From Trichomonas vaginalis G3 (taxonomy: Eukaryota > Parabasalia > Trichomonadida > Trichomonadidae), in contig NC_067207.1 of assembly GCF_026262505.1 (NCBI RefSeq), forward strand, positions 10,632,082-10,696,081: DNA of 64,000 nt, written 5' to 3'. Below the pieces are notes generated by a model. The model had not been told where the DNA came from, made no database searches, and worked only from the letters and a program-made list of their open reading frames with translations. Position numbers and translations under genes: made by a program. Every line of letters begins with the position of its first letter. Position 1 is the first letter of the stretch. This document shows positions 30,634 through 39,932 of the stretch, in pieces.

Positions 30634-31248
30634 ATGAGAAGCAAATCCATCTTAGCTGGTGCTGTTAATGTTCCAATTGAACCAACATCAAATGTTGACT
30701 CACGAACGACAAACAATATTGTCATAAAGAACTATAGTTCAGAGTGTTTGAAAGAACCAGAACCAGAACTTAAGTCGGTGAATTTAAACTCAGCTTCAAA
30801 CGCTAACGCTACATCAGATGTTAAGTTAGAGTATCCACCACTGGACCAAATTCTTTCAAGAGAAGCCAACGACAACCCTTACACAAATGTTCAAACAAAT
30901 CCTTCAGATAACGTAGACCATTACCTTCTTCAGTTATACCAAACAATTTTACTCAAAGACGATAAGAAGCTTTTGACAAATCTTATAAGTAAGAACCAAA
31001 TAATTCTAACAAAGGAGGACCTTGAAAATGTTATATCACGAATAACAGGGAAACAATGTGTCATTGACTATCTCGACCCTGAAATCGAATGCTGTGGTCA
31101 AACTCCACTATTCATGAAAATAGGTAACATCCGCATCATTGAAACACCAGGAACTACAGGAGTTGAGTTTAAGTATAAATATTCGAATGAATATACAAAA
31201 CTATCTACTGACTATAAGCTTTGTTTGAAATATGTTTTAGTAAATTAA
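30634..31248 (+). CDS. Unknown protein (204 residues), element C
   Basis: MRSKSILAGAVNVPIEPTSN at 30634, preceded by TTTTTATTCTATATGAA. The first 90 residues are serine/asparagine-rich and probably disordered. The second half is folded (LLQLYQTILLKDDKKLLTNLISKNQIILTKEDLENVISRITG, then CVIDYLDPEIECCGQTPLF). Cysteines and one aspartate are present, but I do not see the His-Asp-Cys arrangement expected of the Polinton cysteine protease. B keeps the tail of a homologue at 39301..39335. Confidence 0.5.
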   Translation: MRSKSILAGAVNVPIEPTSNVDSRTTNNIVIKNYSSECLKEPEPELKSVNLNSASNANATSDVKLEYPPLDQILSREANDNPYTNVQTNPSDNVDHYLLQLYQTILLKDDKKLLTNLISKNQIILTKEDLENVISRITGKQCVIDYLDPEIECCGQTPLFMKIGNIRIIETPGTTGVEFKYKYSNEYTKLSTDYKLCLKYVLVN

Positions 31249-31259
31249 AGCAGTCAGGA

Positions 31260-31292
31260 GGGCTCTTTGAGCCCATCTTGGCGCTTTGCGCC
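31260..31292. terminator. Twin GC hairpins between convergent genes (C)
   Basis: GGGCTC-TTT-GAGCCC (31260..31274) and GGCGC-TTT-GCGCC (31280..31292) lie in the gap between the 204-residue gene (+) and the 80-residue gene (-). They resemble bidirectional terminators or RNA 3'-end structures. B keeps the same pair at about 39255..39290 in the other orientation. Confidence 0.55.
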
Positions 31293-31306
31293 GTCAGTCA
31301 AAAATT

Positions 31307-31549
31307 TCAAGTTAGCAATTTGTAATATCTATCCAAAACTTCTTCAACAGTATCGAACTCATCTTCATAATGCAAACCTAATCTTATTGATTTGGTGCAG
31401 TTTTCACTAACACAATATTTTTCTGTTCTCTTGACTGACATAACTAATTCATTTGTTTCATCAAACAGCAACAACCAAAGTTCATGACCTAATACATAAC
31501 ATTCATACTTTATATTTTTAGCTCTGAGTTCTCTTGTAAGCTGTTGCAT
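31307..31549 (-). CDS. Small gene overlapping the minor-capsid-like gene (80 residues), element C
   Basis: MQQLTRELRAKNIKYECYVL at 31549, overlapping the preceding gene by 40 bases in another frame, exactly as in B. Ends LDRYYKLLT. Function unknown; strict conservation of the overlap between two elements supports it as a real gene. Confidence 0.65.
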   Translation of the reverse strand: MQQLTRELRAKNIKYECYVLGHELWLLLFDETNELVMSVKRTEKYCVSENCTKSIRLGLHYEDEFDTVEEVLDRYYKLLT

Positions 31550-32274
31550 TTAATATTTTCTAAAAAGTCAACTTCAACAGTCATTCGCACTGGTGCCTTC
31601 AGTTCTACAGGCTCTCCTTGAAAGTCAACTAGTCTGAATTGCATGTCTTTCAAATTATGAGGACTAATGCGAACCCATTTACCTAAATGAGTTGCTATGA
31701 CAGGAACGTTTGGAATGAACATTGAATTGACTGCATAACAGAAGGATTTATATTCTACTGAACCTTTACTATTAACTCCTGAAATACCTGTGACATTAGC
31801 TATTTTTGACTCAATGTACAAACAATTGCCATAACATACGTATGGAACAGATTTCATCTCAATCGTTTTGTCAACACTTTTCAAAGGAAATGTCATATGG
31901 TATGCTCCCAGAAGCAATTGAACTCTATGACTCATTCGTGTTATCTTAAACTCCTTCGCATAACTGAACTTCAATGTTCCCTCAGAAGAGAGTTCGACAT
32001 CTATGTTGTCAATAGTTTCTTCATTTATGAGAGTATCTATGACTCCAGCAATTTTATCTATTCTGTACTCGGCTCTGTTAGGAAATGTTATAACACTTCT
32101 TTTGTCATCTATTTCAATCTCTATGAAATCTGTTTCATCTGTTATGACAAAAGTTGCGATAGTATTGAAGTCAACAACTCTGAAAGCAAGCGCCTCATTC
32201 TGTAGACCTAAGTTTGTTTGTAGCTTTACTGTCCCGTATTCGTTTGGGTCTGTACTTTGCAAATAGAACAACAT
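31510..32274 (-). CDS. Minor capsid/penton-like protein (254 residues), element C
   Basis: MLFYLQSTDPNEYG at 32274. The N-terminal 45 residues and C-terminal 160 residues are nearly identical to the B copy, whereas a central block (residues about 55 to 105) is diverged, suggesting patchwork exchange. Head-to-head with the fibre gene. Confidence 0.65.
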   Translation of the reverse strand: MLFYLQSTDPNEYGTVKLQTNLGLQNEALAFRVVDFNTIATFVITDETDFIEIEIDDKRSVITFPNRAEYRIDKIAGVIDTLINEETIDNIDVELSSEGTLKFSYAKEFKITRMSHRVQLLLGAYHMTFPLKSVDKTIEMKSVPYVCYGNCLYIESKIANVTGISGVNSKGSVEYKSFCYAVNSMFIPNVPVIATHLGKWVRISPHNLKDMQFRLVDFQGEPVELKAPVRMTVEVDFLENIKCNSLQENSELKI

Positions 32275-32291
32275 TTTATTCTCATTAAAAT
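32275..32291. promoter_or_regulatory. 17-base divergent spacer between fibre and minor-capsid-like genes (C)
   Basis: Same spacer as at 26092..26108, in reverse orientation. Confidence 0.6.
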
Positions 32292-35153
32292 ATGACTATT
32301 GCTGCATATGCGTATGAAACAAATGAAGCAAGAAGAGCACATGAACTAGTAAACGAAAACTCAACTTTAACCATTGAAGGCAATGATTTAGTCATTGACG
32401 ATGGAAAAACTAAAAAAGTCATTGATTTCGATACTTTTAACACGTATGACCCATTCATTACAATAAGTAAAGTTCCCATCATAAATGATGGAACGGTGCA
32501 ATATATAAATTCTACAGTAGATGCCTCATTAGTGAAAGTATTAAATGTTCTCATTGAATTGTTAAAGAGCTTTCGATTTGACGACAACATTAAATGCCTA
32601 AAGAATTTAGTCATGAATGAGAAACAAATTCTCGGCGTTGCTGGTAGCAGTAATGATGTACACCTTATGACATTAGAATATTAAAACGAACATAAAGATG
32701 AACTGAAAGGAGAGAAGGGTGACACTGGACCTCAAGGACCACAAGGAATACAAGGAATACAAGGACCTCAAGGCGAAAACGGTTTGGATGGTGAAGATGG
32801 AAAGGATGGAAAAACTGCTAAATCATGGATATGGAACCTTATAAATACTGGTTTAACAGCTGCTTCATATGGAGTTCTTCAATACCAAATCGGAAAGATA
32901 TGGGCGGTACTTGGTGAAGAAGTTTTAAATGACGTTAAAAATGCTTTGAACTTCATTTCAAATGGTTCGGATACTATTAAAACTTTATCTGGTTGGATGC
33001 AAGAAACAAGGAGTCAAATAGATACTGTAAAGACGTATAGCAAACAATGCACGTACGGGATTGGATACTTTACGAGAAGCACAAAATACACTAAAGGAAG
33101 CAAATGATATTCTTGGCTCAGTATCAGACATGCATGAAGATTGGCTTAAAGGTATTGACAAATCTTTAAAAAATCACAGTCAGTCTATTGCTGACTACAA
33201 GAAAAGTATAGATTTTTTACATAGTGCTATGGACGTACATGATGGAAGCATAAGGAACTTACTTAATGCTAACAATAACTTACCAGGAACTATTAAAGCA
33301 TTTATAAAGTCCTTTGTAAAACCTGGTGCTCTAACATTTAGGTCTTTGAGAGCAAGAGCATTGAAGTCAAGAGATGCAGAAACTCCAACAGAACCTACAG
33401 AAGGAACTGAAACAACAGAAACTCCAGAAGAACCACCAAAACCAACAGCTAATGAAATATTGTTCGAATATTTTCCAAGGTACTCTGTTCTCATTGCATA
33501 CATTCAAGAAATACTTAAGAAAGCAGACTTGACTTTAGGAGATGATGAAAGTTCTGTATATCTTTCGTTCCGGTTTCAAATAGCAGAACTTTTGAGACAG
33601 ATATGCTTAATGTATGACAACATCTCTGATTTCACAAGATATGATGACGACCATGACCCCGAACACGGTGAAGAAGAAGTTTTACAAACATCCATTAAGA
33701 CAGGAAAGGTTTTAACTCAAAGTCTCATTATTGACACCAAAGATGGCGAAGTGGACGTTCTTCAAGAGCTGAAGAAAATACTTCTTCGGGAGGTGGTGGT
33801 AGGCATGAACTTGAAATAAATGAGATAGAAGAGAAATTAGCCGAAAAAGCAGATAAAAACCATGTTCATTATATAAGTTCAGACGAACAGATTATAACGG
33901 ACTACCATGGATATTTAACACAGGATGAACAAATAAGCACTGAAGATGTTAATGAAAGAAGATATAAATTCATTCGTGCTAAAGGTTATGACATACACTG
34001 TACTGTACAGTATGACACAGGTAAAGTACCAGAAGCATTTGGTTATAACAATGAAATTTATGCTTCATACTTCTTTGTTAACGGTGTATTAGTTGAACCA
34101 AGATTTACTTTGAGAGTTAAGGCAAAAATAACTTTTGAAGATGCTATTAAAAGTAAAGCCAGCAAAGATGAACTTGAAGCAATGAACAAAGTTTTGAAAT
34201 CTCATAAACACAATATCTCCGATATAAATGAACTTCAAGCTACATTAAATAGTAAAGCTGACAAGAACCATACACATGAATCCTTCACTACTGTTAGAGC
34301 AGACGACATAATATTGAACTATACCCTTGGTTCAAGTGCACCTTTAGAGAATCCAAGTACAAGCGTAAAAGATACACTAAACTCCTTAAATAGTAAATGT
34401 ATGAACATTGAAGGTCATGCCAGAAACTTTGAAACACATGAACTACCAGCAATGTTAGATAAAAAAGCAGATAAAGAACATACACATAAATCCTTCACTA
34501 CTGTTAGAGCAGACGACATAATATTGAACTATGATTTGGGTTCAAGTGCACCTTTAGAGAATCCAAGTACAAGCGTAAAAGATACTCTTAACAATTTAGA
34601 TAACAGTTGCAGGAATATCGAAGATCATGCCAGAAACTTTGAAGCATATGAACTACCAGCAATGTTAGATAAGAAAGCAGACAAAACAGAGCTTCAAACA
34701 TTAAAGACTGAAATACTTCAAACATTATATCCTGTTGGTTCTATTTATACGTCAATGAATTCAACAAATCCAGCAACAGTTCTGGGCTTTGGTACGTGGA
34801 AGCAGATTGTAGATAAATTCTTATACTGTGCTAGATATTCAAAGCAAACAGGAGGTTCGAAGAAAATTAAAGAAGCAAACCTTCCACCGCACACTCATAC
34901 AGGAACTACAAACACAACAGGTAATCATTCACATTCAATAACAAAAAGAGGTTATACAAATCTTGCAGCAGGTTCGGATAGACAGGGAATGCATAGATAT
35001 GATATTTCAAGTGACCCAGTAGATTCAAGCGCAGGTATTTTCTGTGGAACCACAGGAAATCATTCACACACTTTCACAACAAATCCAACAGGCTCGGGTG
35101 CAGATTATATGCCACCATTTGTGACTATATTCGCATGGTACCGCGTTCAATGA
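32292..35153 (+). pseudogene. Long fibre gene with collagen-like stretch and phage-collar-like tip, element C (broken)
   Basis: Begins MTIAAYAYETNEARRAHELV (32292). About codon 135 to 170 is a collagen-like run of G-x-y triplets (GEKGDTGPQGPQ, GIQGPQGENG, DGEDGKDGK; 32708..32815). It is followed by a hydrophobic segment and a long helical shaft with a proline/threonine-rich stretch (TPTEPTEGTETTETPEEPPKP). Then come two ADKEHTHKSFTTVRADDIIL units and a tip that ends YMPPFVTIFAWYRVQ, the classic end of phage tail collar/gp10-type domains. N-terminus and tip match B closely; the middle does not. Broken, about three breaks. Attachment role inferred. Confidence 0.82.
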
Positions 35154-35193
35154 ACGCGCTTGAGCCTTGAATAAAATCTTTAACTTTACATAA

Positions 35194-35479
35194 ATGAGCT
35201 TGAAAGAAGTATTCGAACAACATCCATGGAGGTCATTTAAGAAGTTCAATGAAGCTGCAAAGAGTTGGGGATTTACTAACAGAGCTGAAGTGAAAAGGTT
35301 CTTTGACAAAGATGTTGTACATCAAACAAAAATAAACCCTTACGACTACTTTTTACCAATTTACTCCAACACTCCTGACGCATACCAATTTGACACTCTC
35401 ATTCAAAGCAGAAAAGGAGGACATAAACCATTCCTCATCTTCATTAATGTTAACACTCGCAAAGCATATGCATTTAATT
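35194..35479 (+). pseudogene. Polinton integrase, N-terminal part, element C (fragment)
   Basis: MSLKEVFEQHPWRSFKKFNE at 35194. The pattern NTPDAYQFDTLIQSRKGGHKPFLIFINVNTRKAYAF is the start of a retroviral-type integrase core: the D in QFDT is the likely first catalytic residue, followed by the strand FLIFINVNTR. Only the first ~95 residues are present, so C cannot encode its own integrase. It follows the fibre gene directly. Confidence 0.75.
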
Positions 35480-35497
35480 CGGATAAAAATAAACCAT

Positions 35498-35737
35498 TTA
35501 CTCTTTCTTTGCTTTTGCTTCTTCTCTAGCTTTCTTCGCCAGCAAACGTGGGTTCTTTTGTCTTCCAGCAGCTAATGCAGCAAGTTGTTTTTCACTAAGT
35601 TTTCTCTTTGGTCTCTCTGGCTTTTGTTCTTGTTTTTGTTCCTTCAGTTCGGATAAAATTTGCTCACGAATTTCTTTCTTCAATGCTTCAACATCTATGA
35701 CCCCCTGGGTCTTGTCCGTAGGGCTTGTCTGAGTCAT
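35498..35737 (-). CDS. Small basic coiled-coil protein, element C
   Basis: C counterpart of 7869..8129 (MTQTSPTDK start, LSEKQLAALAAGR motif), open, with a slightly shorter alanine/lysine tail. Divergent from the 144-residue gene. Confidence 0.65.
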   Translation of the reverse strand: MTQTSPTDKTQGVIDVEALKKEIREQILSELKEQKQEQKPERPKRKLSEKQLAALAAGRQKNPRLLAKKAREEAKAKKE

Positions 35738-35783
35738 TTGACTGCAGATAAAAAACAAAATTAAAAACTTTAACCGATGTAAA

Positions 35784-36218
35784 ATGAGCTTGTCAAAATC
35801 AGAGCGAGAGTCTATTATATTAAATGACGCAAGAGGAATACAACATCCTTTCTATTACGTAAGTCAGAGTAAAGATGGTAAAATATACGTAAGAAAAAGA
35901 AAGGTTCCATTAGCGAATGCAGAAAGCGACAACATTAAGGTGTATGGCAAGGGTGAAGTCCACGAAGCCCATGTTAAGCCTTCTATTCAAACTGAAAAGT
36001 TAATAGAACCAGAAGAAAAAAAGCCAGATGTACTTTCAATAACGAACCAAGAGCTTATTGCAAAGTTCGTGAATTTCATTGAAAAACAAACCGAGTCAAA
36101 GAATCCTGACCCGCCAGTGAAAGAAGTTGAGACAAAAGAGAATGTACAGTTCATTGAAAATGTCAAGAAACAACTTCCACCACGAATTCCAAGAAGAAGA
36201 GTGAGAATAATGAAGTAA
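35784..36218 (+). CDS. 144-residue basic virion-type protein, element C
   Basis: C counterpart of 8175..8609, open. It differs from A mainly in the proline/glutamate linker, while the FYYVSQSKDGKIYVRK segment is unchanged. Confidence 0.68.
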   Translation: MSLSKSERESIILNDARGIQHPFYYVSQSKDGKIYVRKRKVPLANAESDNIKVYGKGEVHEAHVKPSIQTEKLIEPEEKKPDVLSITNQELIAKFVNFIEKQTESKNPDPPVKEVETKENVQFIENVKKQLPPRIPRRRVRIMK

Positions 36219-36245
36219 ATAGATATTTTTATCTGAAGTAAATAC

Positions 36246-37819
36246 ATGCAGAACGAACAGCTAAACGAATTTACTCCAGCAGAGCATATTCATCAGATTC
36301 GCTCATATTTTGATATCATAGACAATGCAGTTCAAATTGGTGACACTAATAGAAAATATTCTGACGCAAAGATTCCATCACAACCTGGAACTGCTAAAGA
36401 TAACACATGGGTAACATTCAATCTCTCACCTCCTGGTGAAAATATGTTGGACCTTTACAATACATTCATTACGTATAAAATGGAAGGTCAATTTATTGTA
36501 GATAAAGAAATTGGTTCAGGTTCCAATAAAACAAACCCACCAGGATTTTGGATTGGTTTCGATGACGCTTTCTATGCAGTTGCTGGATATCAAATCCTTG
36601 CAAATGGTCGTATCGTATATTCTCAAGACAACGCAAGAGAAGAAGCATATATAACTTCAAACTCACAAACTACCGAACAAATAAAGAAAGTAGATGTTTT
36701 CTCAAAGACTCGACATGAAGATGTATGGAGTCATTCGGGAACATGCAGAACAGGACAAATTGTTAGTGGTCCAATTACAGCAGGAAAATCATTTGATTTT
36801 AAGCTTCGTTTAAGAATTCCTGTTAGAAGATTCCTTCCATTAGAAGCTATTCGATTTATTCCAGCTTTTGCAGGAAACATTCAGCTTAAAGTAAAGTTCA
36901 GTAGCGACGCCTTACAATGCACATCTATATCTGTAAATGATATCATTGCTTTCAATCCAACTCTTAAAGTTGCATTTGCTTCAGATTCAAATCCACCGAC
37001 AAATAAATTGTTCCATGGAATGAACCATTCACTATGATAACGAAGGCAGTAGAAGCTAGTGGAACAGTTACTATTACAACTGTAACCCAGCAACTATTTC
37101 GAACAAAGATGGATTTTAATGAATGTTTCATTCATCCAAAGTCATTCTCTTTAGACCCTAACATTTATACAGAACTTGTAGAACATTATACAAACGAGGC
37201 TTTATGTTTTCCTGTTAAAGTTATGGATTGGATTCCTATGGACGGTTCATTCTCAAAGAATACAGATAGTTCAAGTGCAACATTTACAGCAGCTTATACG
37301 CCTATTAATGTTAAAAGTATTTGGGCACTATTTAGAAAGAAAGACAACTATTATGTTAATTTGAGAACCCTAAGTTTAAATATCTTCAGCTTTCCATGGG
37401 AGCTTATGGAAATATGCCTGCAGAACCTGAAAAATCATATGGACCTGTATTTTATGAAATGGTTGCGAAAACGCTGCAATACAAACAATGATATGATAGG
37501 ATTTAATGAAGATGTTATGAGGTCATTGGTGGATGATGGTAGTGTGGAACATAAATGGGATAGCTATGACAACACACATTTCTTATGTGGTTTTCCAACA
37601 GAAGTGGACTTTTGCTTCCAGCAAGGTCAAACATCTACTGCTCCAATAACATACAAATTGTCTGTTAAAGGACCTATTGAACTAGCAACTGAAAATGTAC
37701 CAAAGCCACTTATTGGATTTATGAGGGATTGTTGCTTTGCCATTCAGGTGCGTGCTAATGGAATCCCAATAATAAGATTAGATGACTATAACTTAGCTAC
37801 GGACGACGGTGAGGAATAA
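36246..37819 (+). pseudogene. Major capsid protein gene, element C (broken)
   Basis: Near-identical to the capsid gene of A, with the same TTTTTATCTGAAG leader. Broken, about three breaks. The close match among A, B and C capsids shows recent spread of one lineage. Confidence 0.88.
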
Positions 37820-37849
37820 AGGATGAACGTTTATTTTTAAAGCTTATAA

Positions 37850-38320
37850 ATGAGTTCTTCATCAAGCTCTCGTGAACCTTCACCATCTATGAAACAAACT
37901 TTACCAAACGATTATGGAGCACCTATTGAATATTTCTTATGAGCTGCACAATGGCAAAGAGCAGTCTCACCAAGGTTAGGTGTTCCATCAGCTCCTGTCA
38001 AAAATAGCATTTGGTCAAGTCCTTATATAAGATATGGTCTCCCACTAGGTTTGCTAGCTACAGCAGGAGCAGTTATGATGTTGAAAAGAAATAAAGCAAA
38101 TGTTGTAAATAATACTGAAGTAGCTGAAGTTAAACAAACTCCAACACCTTCGCCAAAACCAACGTCAAAACCAACGCCTTCACAAACAACACCTTCAATG
38201 ACTCCTGAACCTATGGAAGTACAAACTCCTGTTCAAAAGTCAACTCCTAAACCGACTCCAACATTTAAACCAGAACCTACTCCTCAAATAAATCGTAAAA
38301 CTCCTGCGTTTCCTTACTGA
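37850..38320 (+). pseudogene. Membrane-anchored proline-rich gene, element C (broken)
   Basis: C counterpart of 10241..10681. The proline-rich tail is longer, with an extra KPTSKPTPS unit. Broken, one break. Confidence 0.7.
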
Positions 38321-38368
38321 AAAAATAACGTTATTTTTATTTAATATTAAAATTTTTATTTGATTGAA

Positions 38369-38605
38369 ATGACAAATAAAGTCACTGAAGCAATGAAACA
38401 AAAGTTTTTGGTAGAATACATTAAATCAGGAACTATTCCAGAAGGTTTTTACATTCATACTATGAAGGATGGTAGAGTTCAGTTTAGAAAGATAAAGCAA
38501 CCATTAGATAGAGAAGGTATATTAAGGAAGATTAAACTTCATGAGGACAACATTGCTAAACTTAGGAAGAAGTTAGAAGAGTTGGAGAAAGGAAGAGAGT
38601 TATAA
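38369..38605 (+). CDS. Small DG-turn protein (78 residues), element C
   Basis: MTNKVTEAMKQKFLVEYIKS at 38369; the three codons before it belong to the TTTTTATTTGATTGAA leader. GFYIHTMKDGRVQFRKIKQPL resembles the motif in the 144-residue protein. A charged helix (KIKLHEDNIAKLRKKLEELEKGREL) follows. The only open copy of the three. Function unknown. Confidence 0.65.
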   Translation: MTNKVTEAMKQKFLVEYIKSGTIPEGFYIHTMKDGRVQFRKIKQPLDREGILRKIKLHEDNIAKLRKKLEELEKGREL

Positions 38606-39217
38606 AGCAATGAATTCAACAGGGTAGAAAAGAGGTTAGAAATCGGGTTAGATCTAACCATCTACCCTAAATTTATTTTTGGGCTATGTTTTCATACGTG
38701 TGAGGGTGGTGATATCATTAATTTTTAAGTTTATTTTTTATTTTACTGAAAATTTTTATTTGGATGTAAATGACAGAACAAAAGCAACTCATTCGAATTC
38801 CACAGTATAACAAACATACATTTAAACATTTATTCTTCCTTCCTGAGCATAACATGTTCTTTCAAATACATCCGAGACCAGTTGACTTTTCATTGACTGT
38901 GTATAAAGATAGAAATAGTTATATCATTAAACCATACGATGACGAAGGTAAGTTATGTAAATTGTACGTTAAGAAGTTAGAGAAAGTTTATGGCTTCAAG
39001 TATGACTACAATAGGGTTAACACTGATGATGAAGATATTGAGGAAAATTTATGAGAACATTAGTGAAGTCGTTAGTGAGAACGATAGTGAGAACGTTTAT
39101 TTTTTACATTAGTGAGTTCGTTAGTGAAGTGGTTGGCGGCTTTGTAAAGTGTCAAATTCACAAGTATTGGGTAAGGTGGAACGCAGTGCCGCCGTACCCA
39201 TGACTTGTATACTAACT
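38589..39217. repeat. Right terminal inverted repeat of C (~0.63 kb)
   Basis: Inverted partner of 27073..27696. Contains the palindrome GGTTAGATCTAACC (38646..38659), the 94-residue gene, a run of AGTGAGAACG-type units, and the terminal core ending CTTGTATACTAACT. Confidence 0.87.
38770..39054 (+). CDS. Terminal-repeat gene (94 residues), right copy in C
   Basis: Identical in sequence to the copy at 27231..27515, so both ends of C carry the same intact gene facing outward. Confidence 0.7.
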   Translation: MTEQKQLIRIPQYNKHTFKHLFFLPEHNMFFQIHPRPVDFSLTVYKDRNSYIIKPYDDEGKLCKLYVKKLEKVYGFKYDYNRVNTDDEDIEENL

Positions 39218-39223
39218 ATATTA
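39218..39223. repeat. Target-site duplication of element C, right copy (ATATTA)
   Basis: Second copy of the six-base duplication; B sequence continues from here. Confidence 0.85.
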
Positions 39224-39335
39224 CAAATTGCTAACTTGAAATTTTTTTTGACTGACGGTGCAAAGCGCCAAGATGGGCTCAAAGAGCCCTCCTGACTGCT
39301 TTAATTTACTAAAACATATTTCAAACAAAGTTTAT
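39224..39335 (-). pseudogene. B sequence after C: gene tails and twin hairpins
   Basis: Continuation of B. It holds the last codons of the small gene cut by C, the twin GC hairpins (about 39255..39290) and the last codons (39301..39335, minus strand) of a homologue of the 204-residue gene of C. Then the right terminal repeat begins, so B is internally short here. Confidence 0.7.
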
Positions 39336-39932
39336 ATTCAACAGGGTGAAAAAACAGGTGAAAAAAGAGGTGAAATCTCACCACTTCACCTAAATTTATT
39401 TTTGTGCTATGTTTTCATACGTGTGAGGGTGGTGATATCATTAATTTTTAAGTTTATTTTTTATTTTATTTTTTATTTTATTTTTATATAAATGACGAAA
39501 ACTATTGAGATAACAAACTACAACGGTCATGAGTTCAAGAATTTGTTCTTCGTTCCTCGTGAAAATACATTCTATCAGATACGAGGGAGAAAGGGTAAAG
39601 TTAGTTTGAGCGTTTATGACTACAAGCATAATGGGAGATATATAAAAGCAATAGATACAAACGGTAAGCGTGTTTCATTAGCTTTGTCAAAACTTACTAA
39701 CATTTATTTTGACAGTGACTTTGACCTATATGAAGAAGAAAGTGAGTCAGAAGATTATGAGCTGTTATGTGAAGCACAGCAATGGGAGGAGTTGCAATAC
39801 TTTTGTAAGTGAGAACGTTTATTTTTTACATTAGTGAGGTGAAGTGGTTGGTGGCTTTGTAAAGTGTCAAATTCACAAGTATTGGGTAAGGTGGAACGCA
39901 GTGCCGCCGTACCCATGACTTGTATACTAACT
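39336..39932. repeat. Right terminal inverted repeat of B (~0.6 kb)
   Basis: Inverted partner of 11626..12210. It contains a slightly imperfect GGTGA palindrome (about 39369..39382), TTTTATTTTATTTTTTATTT-rich spacer and the terminal-repeat gene. Confidence 0.85.
39492..39812 (+). CDS. Terminal-repeat gene (106 residues), right copy in B
   Basis: MTKTIEITNYNGHEFKNLFF at 39492. Open. Same family as 11116..11442, but with a different acidic tail (DLYEEESESEDYELLCEAQQ). Its partner in the left terminal repeat is broken. Confidence 0.68.
   Translation: MTKTIEITNYNGHEFKNLFFVPRENTFYQIRGRKGKVSLSVYDYKHNGRYIKAIDTNGKRVSLALSKLTNIYFDSDFDLYEEESESEDYELLCEAQQWEELQYFCK

Larger units (their letters stand above)
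27073..39217 (+). mobile_element. Polinton/Maverick element C, inserted in B
   Basis: A 12.1 kb element flanked by a perfect six-base duplication ATATTA (27067..27072 and 39218..39223), the target-site length typical of Polintons. Terminal repeats are about 0.62 kb. Parts in order: terminal-repeat gene (-), four small genes read leftward, packaging ATPase (+), two further genes, a small gene and minor-capsid-like gene (-), fibre (+), the beginning of an integrase (+), a small basic gene (-), a second basic gene (+), the major capsid protein (+), a membrane-anchored gene, a small gene, and the terminal-repeat gene again. No polymerase is seen, so this is an internally shortened, non-autonomous copy. 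It is broken, with about ten breaks. Being innermost, it is the youngest of the three. Confidence 0.92.
11626..39932 (-). mobile_element. Polinton/Maverick element B, inserted in the terminal repeat of A
   Basis: The element begins AGTTAGTATACAAG and ends with the reverse complement CTTGTATACTAACT. It is flanked by CTCAG on both sides (11621..11625 and 39933..39937). Without the nested element C it is about 16.2 kb. Its capsid genes are on the minus strand, so it lies opposite to A. Parts in order: terminal-repeat gene, small gene, membrane-anchored gene, major capsid, two small basic genes, penton-like gene, polymerase B, 157-residue gene, a small coiled-coil gene, KilA-N gene, a 321-residue gene, fibre, minor-capsid-like gene, a small gene cut by C, then the tail of a further gene and the right terminal repeat. 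No packaging ATPase or integrase is seen. It is broken, with roughly twenty breaks, more in the capsid-to-polymerase half. Confidence 0.9.
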
